Positions 49,647 to 60,100 of a DNA stretch of 64,000 bases are shown piece by piece (positions within the stretch are counted from its first letter, which is position 1; each line of letters begins with the position of its first letter). The translations under genes were made by a program, and so were the position numbers. The stretch comes from VRUE01 sp035997045. Lineage in GTDB: Bacteria > Actinomycetota > Thermoleophilia > Solirubrobacterales > 70-9. A model generated the notes under the pieces. It saw only the letters and a program-made list of their open reading frames with translations, ran no database searches and had not been told where the DNA came from. The stretch is from contig DASYIY010000071.1 in the NCBI GenBank assembly GCA_035997045.1, positions 10,827-74,826 on the forward strand, written 5' to 3'.

Positions 49647-51283
49647 GCGACGGGCCGGCGTTGCGCCGCCAGCCCGCCTGGCAGTCGCTGCAGAAGCATT
49701 ACGAGGAGATCAAAGGCACGCACCTGCGCGATCTCTTTGACGCCGACCCCCAGCGCGGCGAGCGCCTGATCGCCGACGGGGCCGGCCTCCACCTCGACTT
49801 CTCCAAGAACCGGATCACCGACGAGACGCTGATGCTGCTCGGCGCGCTGGCCAAGGAGTGCGGGGTCGAGGAGCGTCGCGAAGCGATGTTCGCCGGCGAG
49901 CACATCAACGTCTCCGAGGACCGCGCCGTGCTGCACGTGGCGCTGCGAATGCCGCGCGAGCGCTCGCTGATCGTCGACGGCGTCGACGTGGTCAAGGAGG
50001 TGCACGAGACGCTCGACCGCATGGCCGCCTTCGCCGAGCGCGTCCGCTCGGGCGAGTGGAAGGGTCACACCGGCAAGCCGATCCGCAACGTGGTCAACGT
50101 CGGCATCGGCGGCTCCGACCTCGGCCCGGTGATGGCCTACGAGGCGCTGCGCCACTACTCGCGCCGCGAGATGATCTTCCGCTTCGTCTCCAACGTCGAC
50201 GGCACCGATTTCGCCGAGTCGACCCGCGACCTCGATCCAGAGGAGACGCTCTTCGTCATCTCCTCGAAGACCTTCACCACGCTGGAGACGATGACCAACG
50301 CCCGCAGCGCCCGCGAGTGGTCGCTGGCGGGGCTCGGCGGCGACGAGGCGGCGGTCGCCAAGCACTTCGTCGCCGTCTCGACCAACGCCGACGAGGTCGC
50401 CAAGTTCGGTATCGACACCGAGAACATGTTCGGCTTCTGGGAGTGGGTGGGTGGCCGCTACTCGATGGACGCGGCGATCGGCCTCTCGACCATGCTGGCG
50501 ATCGGCCCGGCCCGCTTCGAGGAGATGCTGGCCGGCTTCCACGCAATGGATGAGCACTTCCGCGAGGCGCCGCTGGCAGAGAACCTGCCGGCCCTGATGG
50601 GCCTGCTCTCGGTTTGGTACAGCGATTTCTTCGGTGCCCAGACCTGCGGCGTCTTCCCCTACGACCAGTACCTGCACCGCTTCCCCGCCTACCTGCAGCA
50701 GCTGACGATGGAGTCCAACGGCAAGCACGTCACATTGGATGGAGCCCACGTCGACTACGACACCGGGGCGATCTTCTGGGGCGAGCCGGGGACCAATGGC
50801 CAGCACTCCTTCTACCAGCTGATCCACCAGGGCACGCGCCTGATTCCCTGCGACTTCATTGGCTTCTTCCACTCCAACAACCCGCTCGGCAACCACCACG
50901 ATCTGCTGATGTCGAACGTGTTCGCCCAGAGCGAGGCGCTCGCCTTCGGCAAGACGCCCGAGCAGGTGCGGGCCGAGGGCACCCCGGAGGAGGTCGTGCC
51001 GCACCGCGTGATGGAGGGCAACCGCCCCTCCAACACGATCCTCACCGAGCGCCTCGATCCGCATACGCTGGGCACCCTGGTCGCGCTCTACGAGCACAGC
51101 GTCTTCACCCAGGGCGCGATTTGGGGGATCGATTCCTTCGATCAATGGGGAGTCGAGCTGGGCAAGGCCCTTGCGGTCGCGATCATCCCCGAGTTGCAGG
51201 CCGGCGAGGAGCCGAAGCTCCGCCACGACAGCTCGACCAACGCGCTGATCCGTCGCTACCGCAGCGCCCGCCGCGGGGAGTAG
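49643..51283 (+). CDS. pgi: Glucose-6-phosphate isomerase
   Basis: 546 residues from GTG 49643, chosen because it overlaps the tal stop and begins the conserved protein. NVGIGGSDLGPVMAYEAL, SKTFTTLETMTNARS, GGRYSMDAAIGLS and HSFYQLIHQGTRLIPCDFIG are PGI signatures including the active-site Glu/His regions. Fructose 6-phosphate from Tkt/Tal can be cycled back to glucose 6-phosphate by this enzyme. cydA starts 11 bp downstream. Confidence 0.95.
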   Translation: MSDGPALRRQPAWQSLQKHYEEIKGTHLRDLFDADPQRGERLIADGAGLHLDFSKNRITDETLMLLGALAKECGVEERREAMFAGEHINVSEDRAVLHVALRMPRERSLIVDGVDVVKEVHETLDRMAAFAERVRSGEWKGHTGKPIRNVVNVGIGGSDLGPVMAYEALRHYSRREMIFRFVSNVDGTDFAESTRDLDPEETLFVISSKTFTTLETMTNARSAREWSLAGLGGDEAAVAKHFVAVSTNADEVAKFGIDTENMFGFWEWVGGRYSMDAAIGLSTMLAIGPARFEEMLAGFHAMDEHFREAPLAENLPALMGLLSVWYSDFFGAQTCGVFPYDQYLHRFPAYLQQLTMESNGKHVTLDGAHVDYDTGAIFWGEPGTNGQHSFYQLIHQGTRLIPCDFIGFFHSNNPLGNHHDLLMSNVFAQSEALAFGKTPEQVRAEGTPEEVVPHRVMEGNRPSNTILTERLDPHTLGTLVALYEHSVFTQGAIWGIDSFDQWGVELGKALAVAIIPELQAGEEPKLRHDSSTNALIRRYRSARRGE

Positions 51284-51293
51284 GCTCGCCGAC

Positions 51294-52691
51294 ATGCCCT
51301 CGCTCGACGCGCTCCCGTTGGCAGCGTCGGCATCGAACCTGCTCGCCGCCCGCGAGCAGATGGCCTTCACCCTCGCCTTCCACATCGTCCTCTCCTGCCT
51401 CGGCGTCGCCCTGCCGGCGATGATCCTGATCGCCAACTACATCGGGCTGAAGCGCGGCGACGACGCGGCGATGGAACTTGCCCGCCGCTGGTCCAAGGCG
51501 ATGGCGGTGACCTTCGCCGTCGGCGCCGTCACCGGCACCGTGCTGAGCTTCGAGTTCGGTCTGCTCTGGCCCCACTTCATGGACCGCTTCGGCTCCGCCT
51601 TTGGCATCGCCTTCGCGGTCGAGGGGCTCTTTTTCTTCACCGAGGCGATCTTCCTGGCGATCTACATCTACGGCTGGAAGCGGCTCGGTGGCTGGGCGCA
51701 CTTCTGGTCCGGGGTGCCGATGGTGGTAACGGGGATCGGCGGCGCCTTCTCCGTGGTCGCCGCCAATGCCTGGATGAACCAGCCGCAGGGCTTCACCCTC
51801 GACGCCGCGGGAAAGGTCGTCGACACCGCCCCGCTCAAGATCCTCTTCAACCCGGCCACCGGCTACGAGGTGCCGCACATGATCCTCGCCGCCTACATGG
51901 TGGTCGGCTTCCTCGTCGCCTCGATCTACGCCGCCGGGATGCTGAAGGGACGGCGCGACCGGCTGCACCGGCTCGGCCTGCTGATCCCGCTGACGATCGC
52001 CTGCATCGCGACGCCGGTCCAGCTCTTCGTAGGCGACACCGCGGCCCGCGAAGTAGCCGATCACCAGCCGGCCAAGTTCGCCGGCATGGAGTGCATCCAG
52101 AAGACCGGTACGCACCAGACCGAGTACGTCGGCGGCGTCTGCACCGGCGACGGGGTGAAGGGAGCGATCCCGATCCCCGACCTCGACTCTTTCCTGGTCG
52201 GCTTCAGCAGCGACACCAAGGTCACCGGCCTCGCCGACATCTCGGCCGACGAACGGCCGCCCGCCAACACCCTGCTGCACCTCGCCTTCGATGGCATGGT
52301 CGGCATCGGCACCGCCCTGCTCGCGCTCGGCGCCTGGCTCGCCTTTGTCTGGTGGCGTCGCCGCGACATCCCGCAGACGCCCTGGTTCCTGCGCGCCGTG
52401 GCGATCTCCGGCGCCGGCGCGATCCTCGCCCTCTGGGCCGGCTGGATCGTCACCGAGGTCGGTCGCCAGCCCTGGATCGTCCAGGGCTACATGCGCACCA
52501 CCGAAGCGGTGACCGACGCCAAGGGGATCTGGTTCAGCTTTGCCCTCGTCCTCCTGCTCTACGCGGCGATCGGAACGATCGCGATCGTCGTCCTGCGCGG
52601 CATGTCGCGACGCTGGCGCGAGGGTGGCGTGGAGCCGGACGGCGGCACTCCCTACGCGCCGCCGGCGGCTAGCGGGGAGGCGGGAGCGTGA
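51294..52691 (+). CDS. cydA: Cytochrome bd-type quinol oxidase subunit I
   Basis: 465 residues, about nine helices. REQMAFTLAFHIVLS supplies the haem His30, and a GYEVPHMILAAYM segment the second His/Met pair. The periplasmic Q-loop is short, as in non-E. coli-type bd oxidases. With CydB it reduces O2 with quinol, often under low oxygen. Overlaps cydB by 4 bp. No cydDC assembly transporter is in the window. Confidence 0.93.
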   Translation: MPSLDALPLAASASNLLAAREQMAFTLAFHIVLSCLGVALPAMILIANYIGLKRGDDAAMELARRWSKAMAVTFAVGAVTGTVLSFEFGLLWPHFMDRFGSAFGIAFAVEGLFFFTEAIFLAIYIYGWKRLGGWAHFWSGVPMVVTGIGGAFSVVAANAWMNQPQGFTLDAAGKVVDTAPLKILFNPATGYEVPHMILAAYMVVGFLVASIYAAGMLKGRRDRLHRLGLLIPLTIACIATPVQLFVGDTAAREVADHQPAKFAGMECIQKTGTHQTEYVGGVCTGDGVKGAIPIPDLDSFLVGFSSDTKVTGLADISADERPPANTLLHLAFDGMVGIGTALLALGAWLAFVWWRRRDIPQTPWFLRAVAISGAGAILALWAGWIVTEVGRQPWIVQGYMRTTEAVTDAKGIWFSFALVLLLYAAIGTIAIVVLRGMSRRWREGGVEPDGGTPYAPPAASGEAGA

Positions 52692-53707
52692 CCCGCGCCG
52701 ACGTCTGCGCCGCGATCCTCTGGGTTGGCGCGACCTTCTACGCGCTCTTCGGCGGCGCCGACTTCGGCGCCGGTTTCTGGGACCTCCTCGCCGGCGATGC
52801 CGAGCGCGGCGAGCGGCCGCGCGCCATGATCCAGCGCTCGCTGACCCCCGTCTGGGAGGCCAACCACGTCTGGCTGATCTTCATCCTCGTCGTCCTCTGG
52901 ACCGCCTTCCCGCCCGCCTTCAGCGCCGTGATGACGACCCTCTACGTGCCGATCGCCCTGGCCGCGGTCGGGATCGTCCTGCGCGGCTCGGGCTTCGCTT
53001 TCCGCAAGTCGATCGAGAGCCTCGCCGGTCGCCGCGCCGCCGGCGCCACCTTTGCCGTCTCCTCGTTGCTGACGCCGTTCTTCATGGGCGCCACGGTCGG
53101 GGCGATCGCCGCCGGCAACGTGCCGGGGGACGGCAACGGCGCGCCCTTCTCGAGCTGGCTGGCACCGCTGCCGCTGCTGACCGGGGCGATGTTCGTCGCC
53201 AGCGGCGCCTATCTCTCCGCGGTCTTCCTGATCGGCGACGCTCGCCGCGCGGGGGACGGGGAGCTGCAGCGCTATTTCGCCCGCCGGGCTCTCGCTGCCG
53301 CGGCAGTTGCCGGCGTAGCGGCCGCCTTCGGTCTGGTCGAGCTCCACTCCGAAGCCCGCTACATCTTCGACCGCCTCACCGACGAGGGCCTGCCGCTGGT
53401 GATCCTCTCGGTCCTCTGCGGACTCGGCGTCCTCGCCCTTCTGCTCTCGGCGGCCCGCCGTCCCGCCGCCGCTTCGCCGCGACTGCTGCGCCCGCTCGCC
53501 GCCGGGGCCGTGATCGCCGTGATCTGGGGCTGGGGCGTCGCCCAGTTCCCCTACCTGATCCCGACTTCGCTGAAGATCGCCCAGTCGGCGGCGCCGCCGG
53601 ACACGCTCGCGAGCGTGATCGTCGTCTTCATCGTTGCCGCGATCCTCGTCCTGCCCGCTCTCGGTCTGCTCTACTGGCTCTCGCAGAAGGAGCTGCTGAG
53701 TGAGTGA
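52688..53707 (+). CDS. cydB: Cytochrome bd-type quinol oxidase subunit II
   Basis: 339 residues, eight or nine helices. GGADFGAGFWDLLAG near the N-terminus and WEANHVWLIFILVVLWTAFP are typical CydB segments. Translationally coupled to cydA (ATGA-like overlap). The next gene overlaps its 3' end by 8 bp. Confidence 0.92.
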   Translation: MTRADVCAAILWVGATFYALFGGADFGAGFWDLLAGDAERGERPRAMIQRSLTPVWEANHVWLIFILVVLWTAFPPAFSAVMTTLYVPIALAAVGIVLRGSGFAFRKSIESLAGRRAAGATFAVSSLLTPFFMGATVGAIAAGNVPGDGNGAPFSSWLAPLPLLTGAMFVASGAYLSAVFLIGDARRAGDGELQRYFARRALAAAAVAGVAAAFGLVELHSEARYIFDRLTDEGLPLVILSVLCGLGVLALLLSAARRPAAASPRLLRPLAAGAVIAVIWGWGVAQFPYLIPTSLKIAQSAAPPDTLASVIVVFIVAAILVLPALGLLYWLSQKELLSE

Positions 53708-54398
53708 GCCGAGCGCGATCCGCGCCGTTCTCTTCGATATCGACGGCACCTTGCTCGTCACGGGCGGCGCCGGCGGCGTCGCCTGGCAACGCGCCTTCGA
53801 GGAGCTGCACGGGGTCGAGGCGGACATCGCCGAGCACACCGACGCCGGCATGACCGATCCCGAGATCGCGGCGATCGTCTTCCGCGAGGTGATCGGCCGC
53901 GAGGGCAGCCCCGAAGAGCGCTCGAAAGCGATCGGCTGCTACCTCAAGCACCTGCCCGATGCGGTCGCCGAATCGGCTGGATACCGGGTCATGCCTGGCA
54001 TCGAAGGTCTGCTGCCGCGCTTGATCGAGGACGGGATCCTGCTCGGTCTCGTCACCGGCAACATCGAGGCAGCCGCCCACATCAAGCTCGCCCGCGCTCG
54101 CCTCAACCGCTTCTTCAGCTTCGGCGGCTACGGCTCCGACTCAGCCGACCGCACCGCGGTCACCGAAGCGGCCCTTGGGCGCGGCGCCCTGGTCTCGGGT
54201 GGCACCCTCGCCGACGGCAACTGCATCGCCGTCGGCGACACGCCCCGCGATGTCAAGGCCGGCCACGGCGCCGGGATCGCGGTTGCCGGCGTCGCGACCG
54301 GCAGCTACAGCGTCACCGCCTTGAGCGAGGCCGGCGCCGACTGGGCCCTGGAGACGGTTGAGCGAGGCTTTCCGCTTCAGCCGCAGAGTGCCGTCTGA
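53700..54398 (+). CDS. HAD-superfamily phosphatase (phosphoglycolate-phosphatase-like)
   Basis: 232 residues. Motif I FDIDGTLL with the nucleophile Asp, motif II region LVTGN, motif III Lys in HIKLARARLNRF, and motif IV VGDTPRDVKAG. The cap is helical (C1). Substrates of such enzymes include phosphoglycolate and other small sugar phosphates, which would suit its place after pentose-phosphate genes, but this is not proven. Overlaps cydB by 8 bp. Confidence 0.85.
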   Translation: MSEPSAIRAVLFDIDGTLLVTGGAGGVAWQRAFEELHGVEADIAEHTDAGMTDPEIAAIVFREVIGREGSPEERSKAIGCYLKHLPDAVAESAGYRVMPGIEGLLPRLIEDGILLGLVTGNIEAAAHIKLARARLNRFFSFGGYGSDSADRTAVTEAALGRGALVSGGTLADGNCIAVGDTPRDVKAGHGAGIAVAGVATGSYSVTALSEAGADWALETVERGFPLQPQSAV

Positions 54399-54519
54399 GC
54401 CTTCCCGGCCTTATTCACATCTTTGGCAATAACTCTTGCCGGTGGCATCGGGGCTGCATAGCCTGATCGGACGCGCCGCGACGGGCGACTGGATTCTCGG
54501 GACTAGGGCAGGGGAAGTT

Positions 54520-57171
54520 GTGGCACCTCATCGGCTTGACAGGCGGTTACTGCAAGGGCTGCTTGCCTTCGCGGCCTTGCTCGCCGTCTTCGGCTCACCC
54601 GCCAGGGCGGCCGCTGCGGAATACGGAATCGTCCCCGGCAGCTTCGCGGTCAGGGCGATCGACGCCGAAGGCCATCCCGAGACCCGTGCCGGCTCGCACC
54701 CCGATCGCCTGCAGATGGACTTTGCCCTCAACGTCGAAGGCACCGGCACTACCCCGCGCGATCTCGCCTTCGAACTGCCGGCCGGTCTGGGCGGGGACCC
54801 GAGTGCCGTCCCCGCCTGCGACAGGGCGGCCTTCGAAGCAGGCCAGCAGTGCCCGGCGGAAAGTCAGATCGGGCGGATCGAACTCAAAATCGTGGGGGGG
54901 ACGGAAGCGGAACTGCCGATGTTCAAGCTCGAACCCCGGCCGGGAGAACTCGTCTCGTTCGGCTCGAGTCCGCAAGTCGGCGGCGAACTCTCGATGAGTC
55001 TTCGTCCCAGCGACTATGGAGTCACCTTCGAAGCGCGCGATCTCAGCGAAATTCCGATCAGCGAAGCGCGGATCGAAATGTGGGGGGTCCCGGCAGACCA
55101 CCAGAGCGCACCGGCGAGCCCGCGTCGCCCGTTCCTCACCCTGCCCTCGCGCTGCGGTCCGCTCTCCTTCACCTTTCGCACGCGCTCGCACCAGGCCGAC
55201 GCCCAGTGGCAGAGCGCGACGACCGACACCGGTGCGCCCCTCACCGAGTGCGAAAGCCTGAGCTTTCACCCCGAGCTCGCGGTGCACCTCAGCAACCCAG
55301 TCGCCGATTCGCCGACCGGTCTGCAAATCGACCTCAACATGCCCGAAGAAAACGACCCGGACGGCCGCGCCGGCGCCGAGATCAAGAACGCGACGATCGA
55401 GATGCCGGCCGGGATCACGGTCTCGCCGGGCGGGGTCGGGGCGCTCGCCGTCTGCACGGACGCCCAGCTCGGCCTGGCGAGCAGCGACGAAGCCCGCTGC
55501 CCGGCCGCCTCGAAGGTGGGCACGGTGGAACTCTCCTCGGCCGCTCTGGACAGGCCGCTGACCGGAACGTTGTACCTGGGCGAGGAACACCCGGGAGAAC
55601 GATTCCGCACCTTCATCGTCGCCTCGGGGCCGGGGATAACGCTCAAGTTCGCCTCGGCGCTGAGCATCGATCCCAAGACCGGCCGCTTCTCCGCCGTCCT
55701 GCGGAATATGCCCGAAGTCCCGATCGGTCACCTGCGCCTCAACCTGGATGGCGGCTCCAAGCCGATGCTGGCGTCGCCGTTGACCTGCGGTCCCTCGACG
55801 GCTGTGGCCAGCTTCGAACCGTCCGGTGGCGGAGCCGCTCTGCAGTCCTCCTCGACGGTGGCGATCGCGGCCAGGATCCCTGGCTCTTCGTGCTCGGGTG
55901 CCGCACCGTTTTCCCCCGAAATAGTTGCCGGGCCCCGCAGGCCGAGGGCGGCCCGGCCGGGCCGCTTCTCGATGACGCTCCGGCGCCGCGACGGAGAACA
56001 GCTGCCGAGGCGATTCAGCGTGACCCTGCCGGCCGGCCTGAGCATCGGCCTCGGAACCGTCCAGGCCTGCTCGGACGAACGGGCGCAGGCAGGGACGTGC
56101 GGTGCCGAGAGCAAGGTCGGCACTGTGCTCACCCGGGTCGGGTCCGGCTCGGACTCCGTCGAACTGCCCGGTGCCGCCTACCTCACCGGTCCCTACCGTG
56201 GCGCGCCGTTTGGCCTGCTGATGGCGTTTCACGCGACGATCGGGTCCTTCGACCTCGGCACGATGACGGTTCGGGCATCGACGCGGATCGACGAACGCAG
56301 CGGACGGGTGACGGTCAGCGCCGACGGCATGCCCGACGTGATCGAAGGCGTGGGGGTCCGCCTCCAGGCGATGGAACTGAACATGGACCGGCCGGGACTG
56401 GTGCGCAATCCGACCAGGTGCACCCCGCGCAGCCTCGATGCGACGATCGAAGCGCAGAGCGGTCAGACCGCAACCGCGACAAGCCCGATCTTGCCCTGGG
56501 GCTGCAGCAAGCTGAAATTCAAGCCGCGGATCAAGATCGCGCTCGACGGTCCCGGCAGGCTGCGCCGCAACGGCAGGCCGGGGCTGCGGATCTCCGCCCG
56601 GCTGCGCTCGGGCGACGCCGGTCTGCGAGCGATGAAGGTGTCGCTGCCCAAGGCGCTGAAATTCGGCATCGGGGGCCTGCAGGAGCTCTGCTCGCGATCC
56701 GACGCGCTCGGCGGCTTCTGCCCGAGCGACTCGCAGGTCGGAACCGTTCGCGCCAAGACATCGCTGCTGAGCAAGCCCATGACCGGGCGGATCTACGTAG
56801 TCCAACCGGCCGGCGACGGCCTGCCCGAGATGTGGTTGCGCATGGCGACCATGGGAGTGCAGGTGAACGGGCAGAGCACCACCACGATGCAGGACGGGCA
56901 CCTGGTCACAAACTTCGTCGGCCTGCCGGACATGCCCCTGTCCTCGCTTGCGATGCGACTCAAGGGAGGCAAGGGCGGGCTTCTGTCGCTCGGCGCGGCG
57001 CCGTGCAGCCATGGCCATGCTCGCCCGTTCGTGGTAAGCGCCGCGATCAGTGCGCAGAACGGGGCCCGGCGCGCCCTGCGGCTACCGATCGAGACGAGCG
57101 CGGGTTGCGGGGCATCGCCGGGCTCCCGCGCCCCGGGGCGCGGAGCGCGGACGCCGGCTGACGCGCGATGA
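54520..57171 (+). CDS. Large secreted protein with four CP-x-x-S-x-x-G-T-V repeats
   Basis: 883 residues from GTG 54520 (AGGGGAAG upstream), giving signal peptide LLQGLLAFAALLAVFGSPARAAAA. A TTG at 54436 would add 28 residues that do not look like a signal peptide. Four similar beta-rich modules each contain Cys-x(n)-Cys/Gly-x-x-x-S-x-x-G-T/R: CPAESQIGRIEL, CPAASKVGTVEL, CGAESKVGTVLT and CPSDSQVGTVRA. The family is common in Solirubrobacterales-like genomes but has no assigned function that I know. It overlaps the MMPL gene by 4 bp, suggesting that they act together at the cell surface. Confidence 0.7.
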   Translation: MAPHRLDRRLLQGLLAFAALLAVFGSPARAAAAEYGIVPGSFAVRAIDAEGHPETRAGSHPDRLQMDFALNVEGTGTTPRDLAFELPAGLGGDPSAVPACDRAAFEAGQQCPAESQIGRIELKIVGGTEAELPMFKLEPRPGELVSFGSSPQVGGELSMSLRPSDYGVTFEARDLSEIPISEARIEMWGVPADHQSAPASPRRPFLTLPSRCGPLSFTFRTRSHQADAQWQSATTDTGAPLTECESLSFHPELAVHLSNPVADSPTGLQIDLNMPEENDPDGRAGAEIKNATIEMPAGITVSPGGVGALAVCTDAQLGLASSDEARCPAASKVGTVELSSAALDRPLTGTLYLGEEHPGERFRTFIVASGPGITLKFASALSIDPKTGRFSAVLRNMPEVPIGHLRLNLDGGSKPMLASPLTCGPSTAVASFEPSGGGAALQSSSTVAIAARIPGSSCSGAAPFSPEIVAGPRRPRAARPGRFSMTLRRRDGEQLPRRFSVTLPAGLSIGLGTVQACSDERAQAGTCGAESKVGTVLTRVGSGSDSVELPGAAYLTGPYRGAPFGLLMAFHATIGSFDLGTMTVRASTRIDERSGRVTVSADGMPDVIEGVGVRLQAMELNMDRPGLVRNPTRCTPRSLDATIEAQSGQTATATSPILPWGCSKLKFKPRIKIALDGPGRLRRNGRPGLRISARLRSGDAGLRAMKVSLPKALKFGIGGLQELCSRSDALGGFCPSDSQVGTVRAKTSLLSKPMTGRIYVVQPAGDGLPEMWLRMATMGVQVNGQSTTTMQDGHLVTNFVGLPDMPLSSLAMRLKGGKGGLLSLGAAPCSHGHARPFVVSAAISAQNGARRALRLPIETSAGCGASPGSRAPGRGARTPADAR

Positions 57172-60100
57172 GTCGCGGCCGAAGCCGATCGGTCGTTTCC
57201 CGGCTGCTGGACAAGATTGCCGACCTCGCAACGAGGCGGGCCCGCCTCGTTGTCGTGGTTTGGGCGCTCCTAGTTGTCGCCCTGGCCGGCCTCGGCAGCA
57301 ATATCGAGCGGAAGGTCTTCATCCACCCGGCGTACATCGACGGCACGCCCTCCAAGCGGGCCCACGAAATCGCCGTGCAGGAGTTCGGCGGCGGCGACAC
57401 GATGATCGTGATGCTGCGCGGCCCCCGGGCGGACGTCGAACAGCAGGGGCAGCAATTGGCGAGGCGGCTGGGAACGGTGCCCCGCATGCGGGTCGTTTCG
57501 CCATGGGCTCGGGGTGCCGAAATCGAAGGCCTGCGACCGGCTCCGGGGGTCGCTGCGCTGCTCGTGCACGTTGCCGCCGCTCCCGGCGGAGGAGAGGATG
57601 CCGTCGACGTCTTGCCCCCGGTCCAGCGCCAGGTCGACGAGAACGTGACGAGTCCGGTTCACGCCAGCATCGCTGGATTTCCGGTAGTGGTGAACTCGGT
57701 TCGCACCGCAGGCGAACACGCCAGCGTGCTCGGCGAGCTGATCGCGGTGCCGATTCTTTTGCTCGTGCTGCTGTTTGTCTTCAGGTCGGTTCTGGCCGCG
57801 CTGCTCCCGGTCGTCGTCGGCGGTGCCGTTGTGGTGGCGACCCGAGGCATCCTCGACCTCATGCTCGGCTTCGTCGAAATCGATCTGTTCGCGGTCAGTG
57901 TCGTCGTCATGATGGGCCTCGCCCTCGGTGTCGATTACTCGCTCCTGGCGATCTCGCGATTTCGGGAGGAGCGTGAGAAGGCCGACCTGACCGAGGCCAT
58001 GCAGGTAACGGTGAGCGCTACCGCCCGCTCGATCGTTCCCGCCGGCAGCGCGCTCGTGCTCGCAATGGTCGCGTCGACCCTGTTGATCCCGGGCACGATC
58101 ATCCGCTCCGTCTCGCTTGCCGTAATCGTGACGGCGCTGCTCAGCGTGCTGTGGGCGATATGCGTCGTGCCGGCGATGCTGACGCTGCTTGGCGACAACC
58201 TGGATCGCTGGTCGCTGCCGAGGAGAGAGACCTCGCAGGTTGCGCCCTTGCGCTGGTCGCGGCGCATAAACCGGCACCCGCGCGCGGTGGTCGGGATCAT
58301 GTGCGTCCTGCTGTTGCTGGCGGGACTGGCCTTCAACCTCGACTCGGGCACGTCCAGCATCGCCCTGCTGCCCTCCGCTGACCCCGGTCGCCTTCAGCAG
58401 GAAGAAATTCAGCGGTACCTTGGCCCAGGCTGGGTCTCGCCGATGGAAGTGGTCATGGACACGGGAGGTACTCCGGTTACCTCTCCGTCGCGGTTGCGGG
58501 CGCTGGCGGCGTTTCAGCGCAAGGTCGAACGAGACCCCGGAGTCGAAAGCATGGCGGGCTTTTCCAAGGTCTCGAAGGCGGTAAAGCCGCTGGAAGGCAT
58601 CAACCGGACGCTTGCCGATCAGGAACGTGGCCTGGATCGCCTCGAAACTGGCATCGGCAAGATCTACGACGGGACGAAGGGCGGTGTGAGCAGCTTGCTC
58701 GAGGCCGAGGCGGGGTCCAAGCAGCTCGAATCCGGTCTCGGTGCGGCGCATGACGGCGCCGGGGTTCTGGCCGGTGCCCTGCAGCTGACCAGCACCGGTT
58801 CGGGGAAGCTGAGCGAGGGGCTCGGTCGCGTCGACGAAGGCAGCGGCAAGCTCGCGCAGGGCACGACCCAGGCAAGCACCGGCGCCGGGAAGCTCGCGGA
58901 CGGTCTCGAAAAGGCGCAGGAACAGAGCGGAGAACTGCAGGGCAGCGCCCGGCTGTTCAAGAACGCGATGCTCTCCGGCGAAGATCGGCTGAGCGAAGTT
59001 CGCGCCCGGCTTCAATCCACCGAAGCCCAGCTCGCCGAAGCCCGGCAGGCCCTGCAGCGGATGACGGCGGGACGGAGCGACCCCGAATTCGCCGCGACGC
59101 TGCGGGCGGTCGAAGTGGCGAGCCGGGAACTCACCGGCACCGACCCCGGAACCGGGGAACCGCTGCCTTCCGGTGGGGCCGGCCGGGGCGTCGATCGCGC
59201 CGAAGGCCAGTTCGGCGTCGGCCTCTACCTCGCCTCCCGCCTGGACGCGACCGGCCGCCAGGCGTCCAGGGGCATCGGCAAGCTCGCCCGCGGCGCCGTC
59301 CAACTCGACGATGGCCTCGGTCGCCTTGCCGCCGGAGGCCGCCGGCTTTCCGATGGGGTTTCGAGGCTCGCCCAGGGGGGGCAGCAGTTGAGTCCGGCGC
59401 TGCAACGCCTCAGCGACGGGGCCGATCGCCTCGTCAACGGGCTGGGGCAGCTCCACGCTGGGGCCGGCCAGTTCTCGCACGGCCTGGAAGAGGGCGGTGC
59501 GAAATCCACGCTGCTCGTCCGCGCCCTGCAGAGGATCAGCGACGGTCTCGCACACCAGCGCAGTCCCGACGGAGGTGGATCCCAGTTCGACCGGTTGCAG
59601 CGCCAGTCGCCGGGCCTGTTCAAGTCCTCCTACTTCATCCTTGCCGGCTTCGACGGAACCAGCCCCGAAAAGCGCCGTCAGATCGCCTTCCTGATCAACC
59701 TGGAACACGGTGGCCAAGACGCTCGCATGGTGGTGATCCCGAGCGACGAACAGACCAGCGACGCGGCCAGGGAAACCAAGGATCGCCTCGAAGCCGATGC
59801 CGAAGGCCTCGCAAGCAAGACCGGCACCGAAGTGGTGGTGGGAGGGGTCGCGCCGACGGCGATCGCGCTCAATGACGAGTTTCGCGGCCAGGCCCCGCTG
59901 ATGCGCCTGGCCTTCTCGCTGGTCAGCCTCTTGGTCCTGATTCCGGTCCTGCGTTCGCTTGTGATCCCGGTGCTCGCCGCGCTCATCAACCTGATCACCG
60001 TCAGCGCCAGCCTCGGGATCCTCTCGCTGCTCTTCAACGGGTCCCTGCTCGGCGGGCCGGGTTACGTCGATGTGGTGGTGATTCCGGCGAGCATGATGGT

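Noticed and set aside
54595..57018. An 807-codon antisense frame opposite the secreted repeat protein
   Set aside because: No recognisable domains, biased Arg/Gly/Ala content; the sense strand has a signal peptide and repeated Cys motifs.
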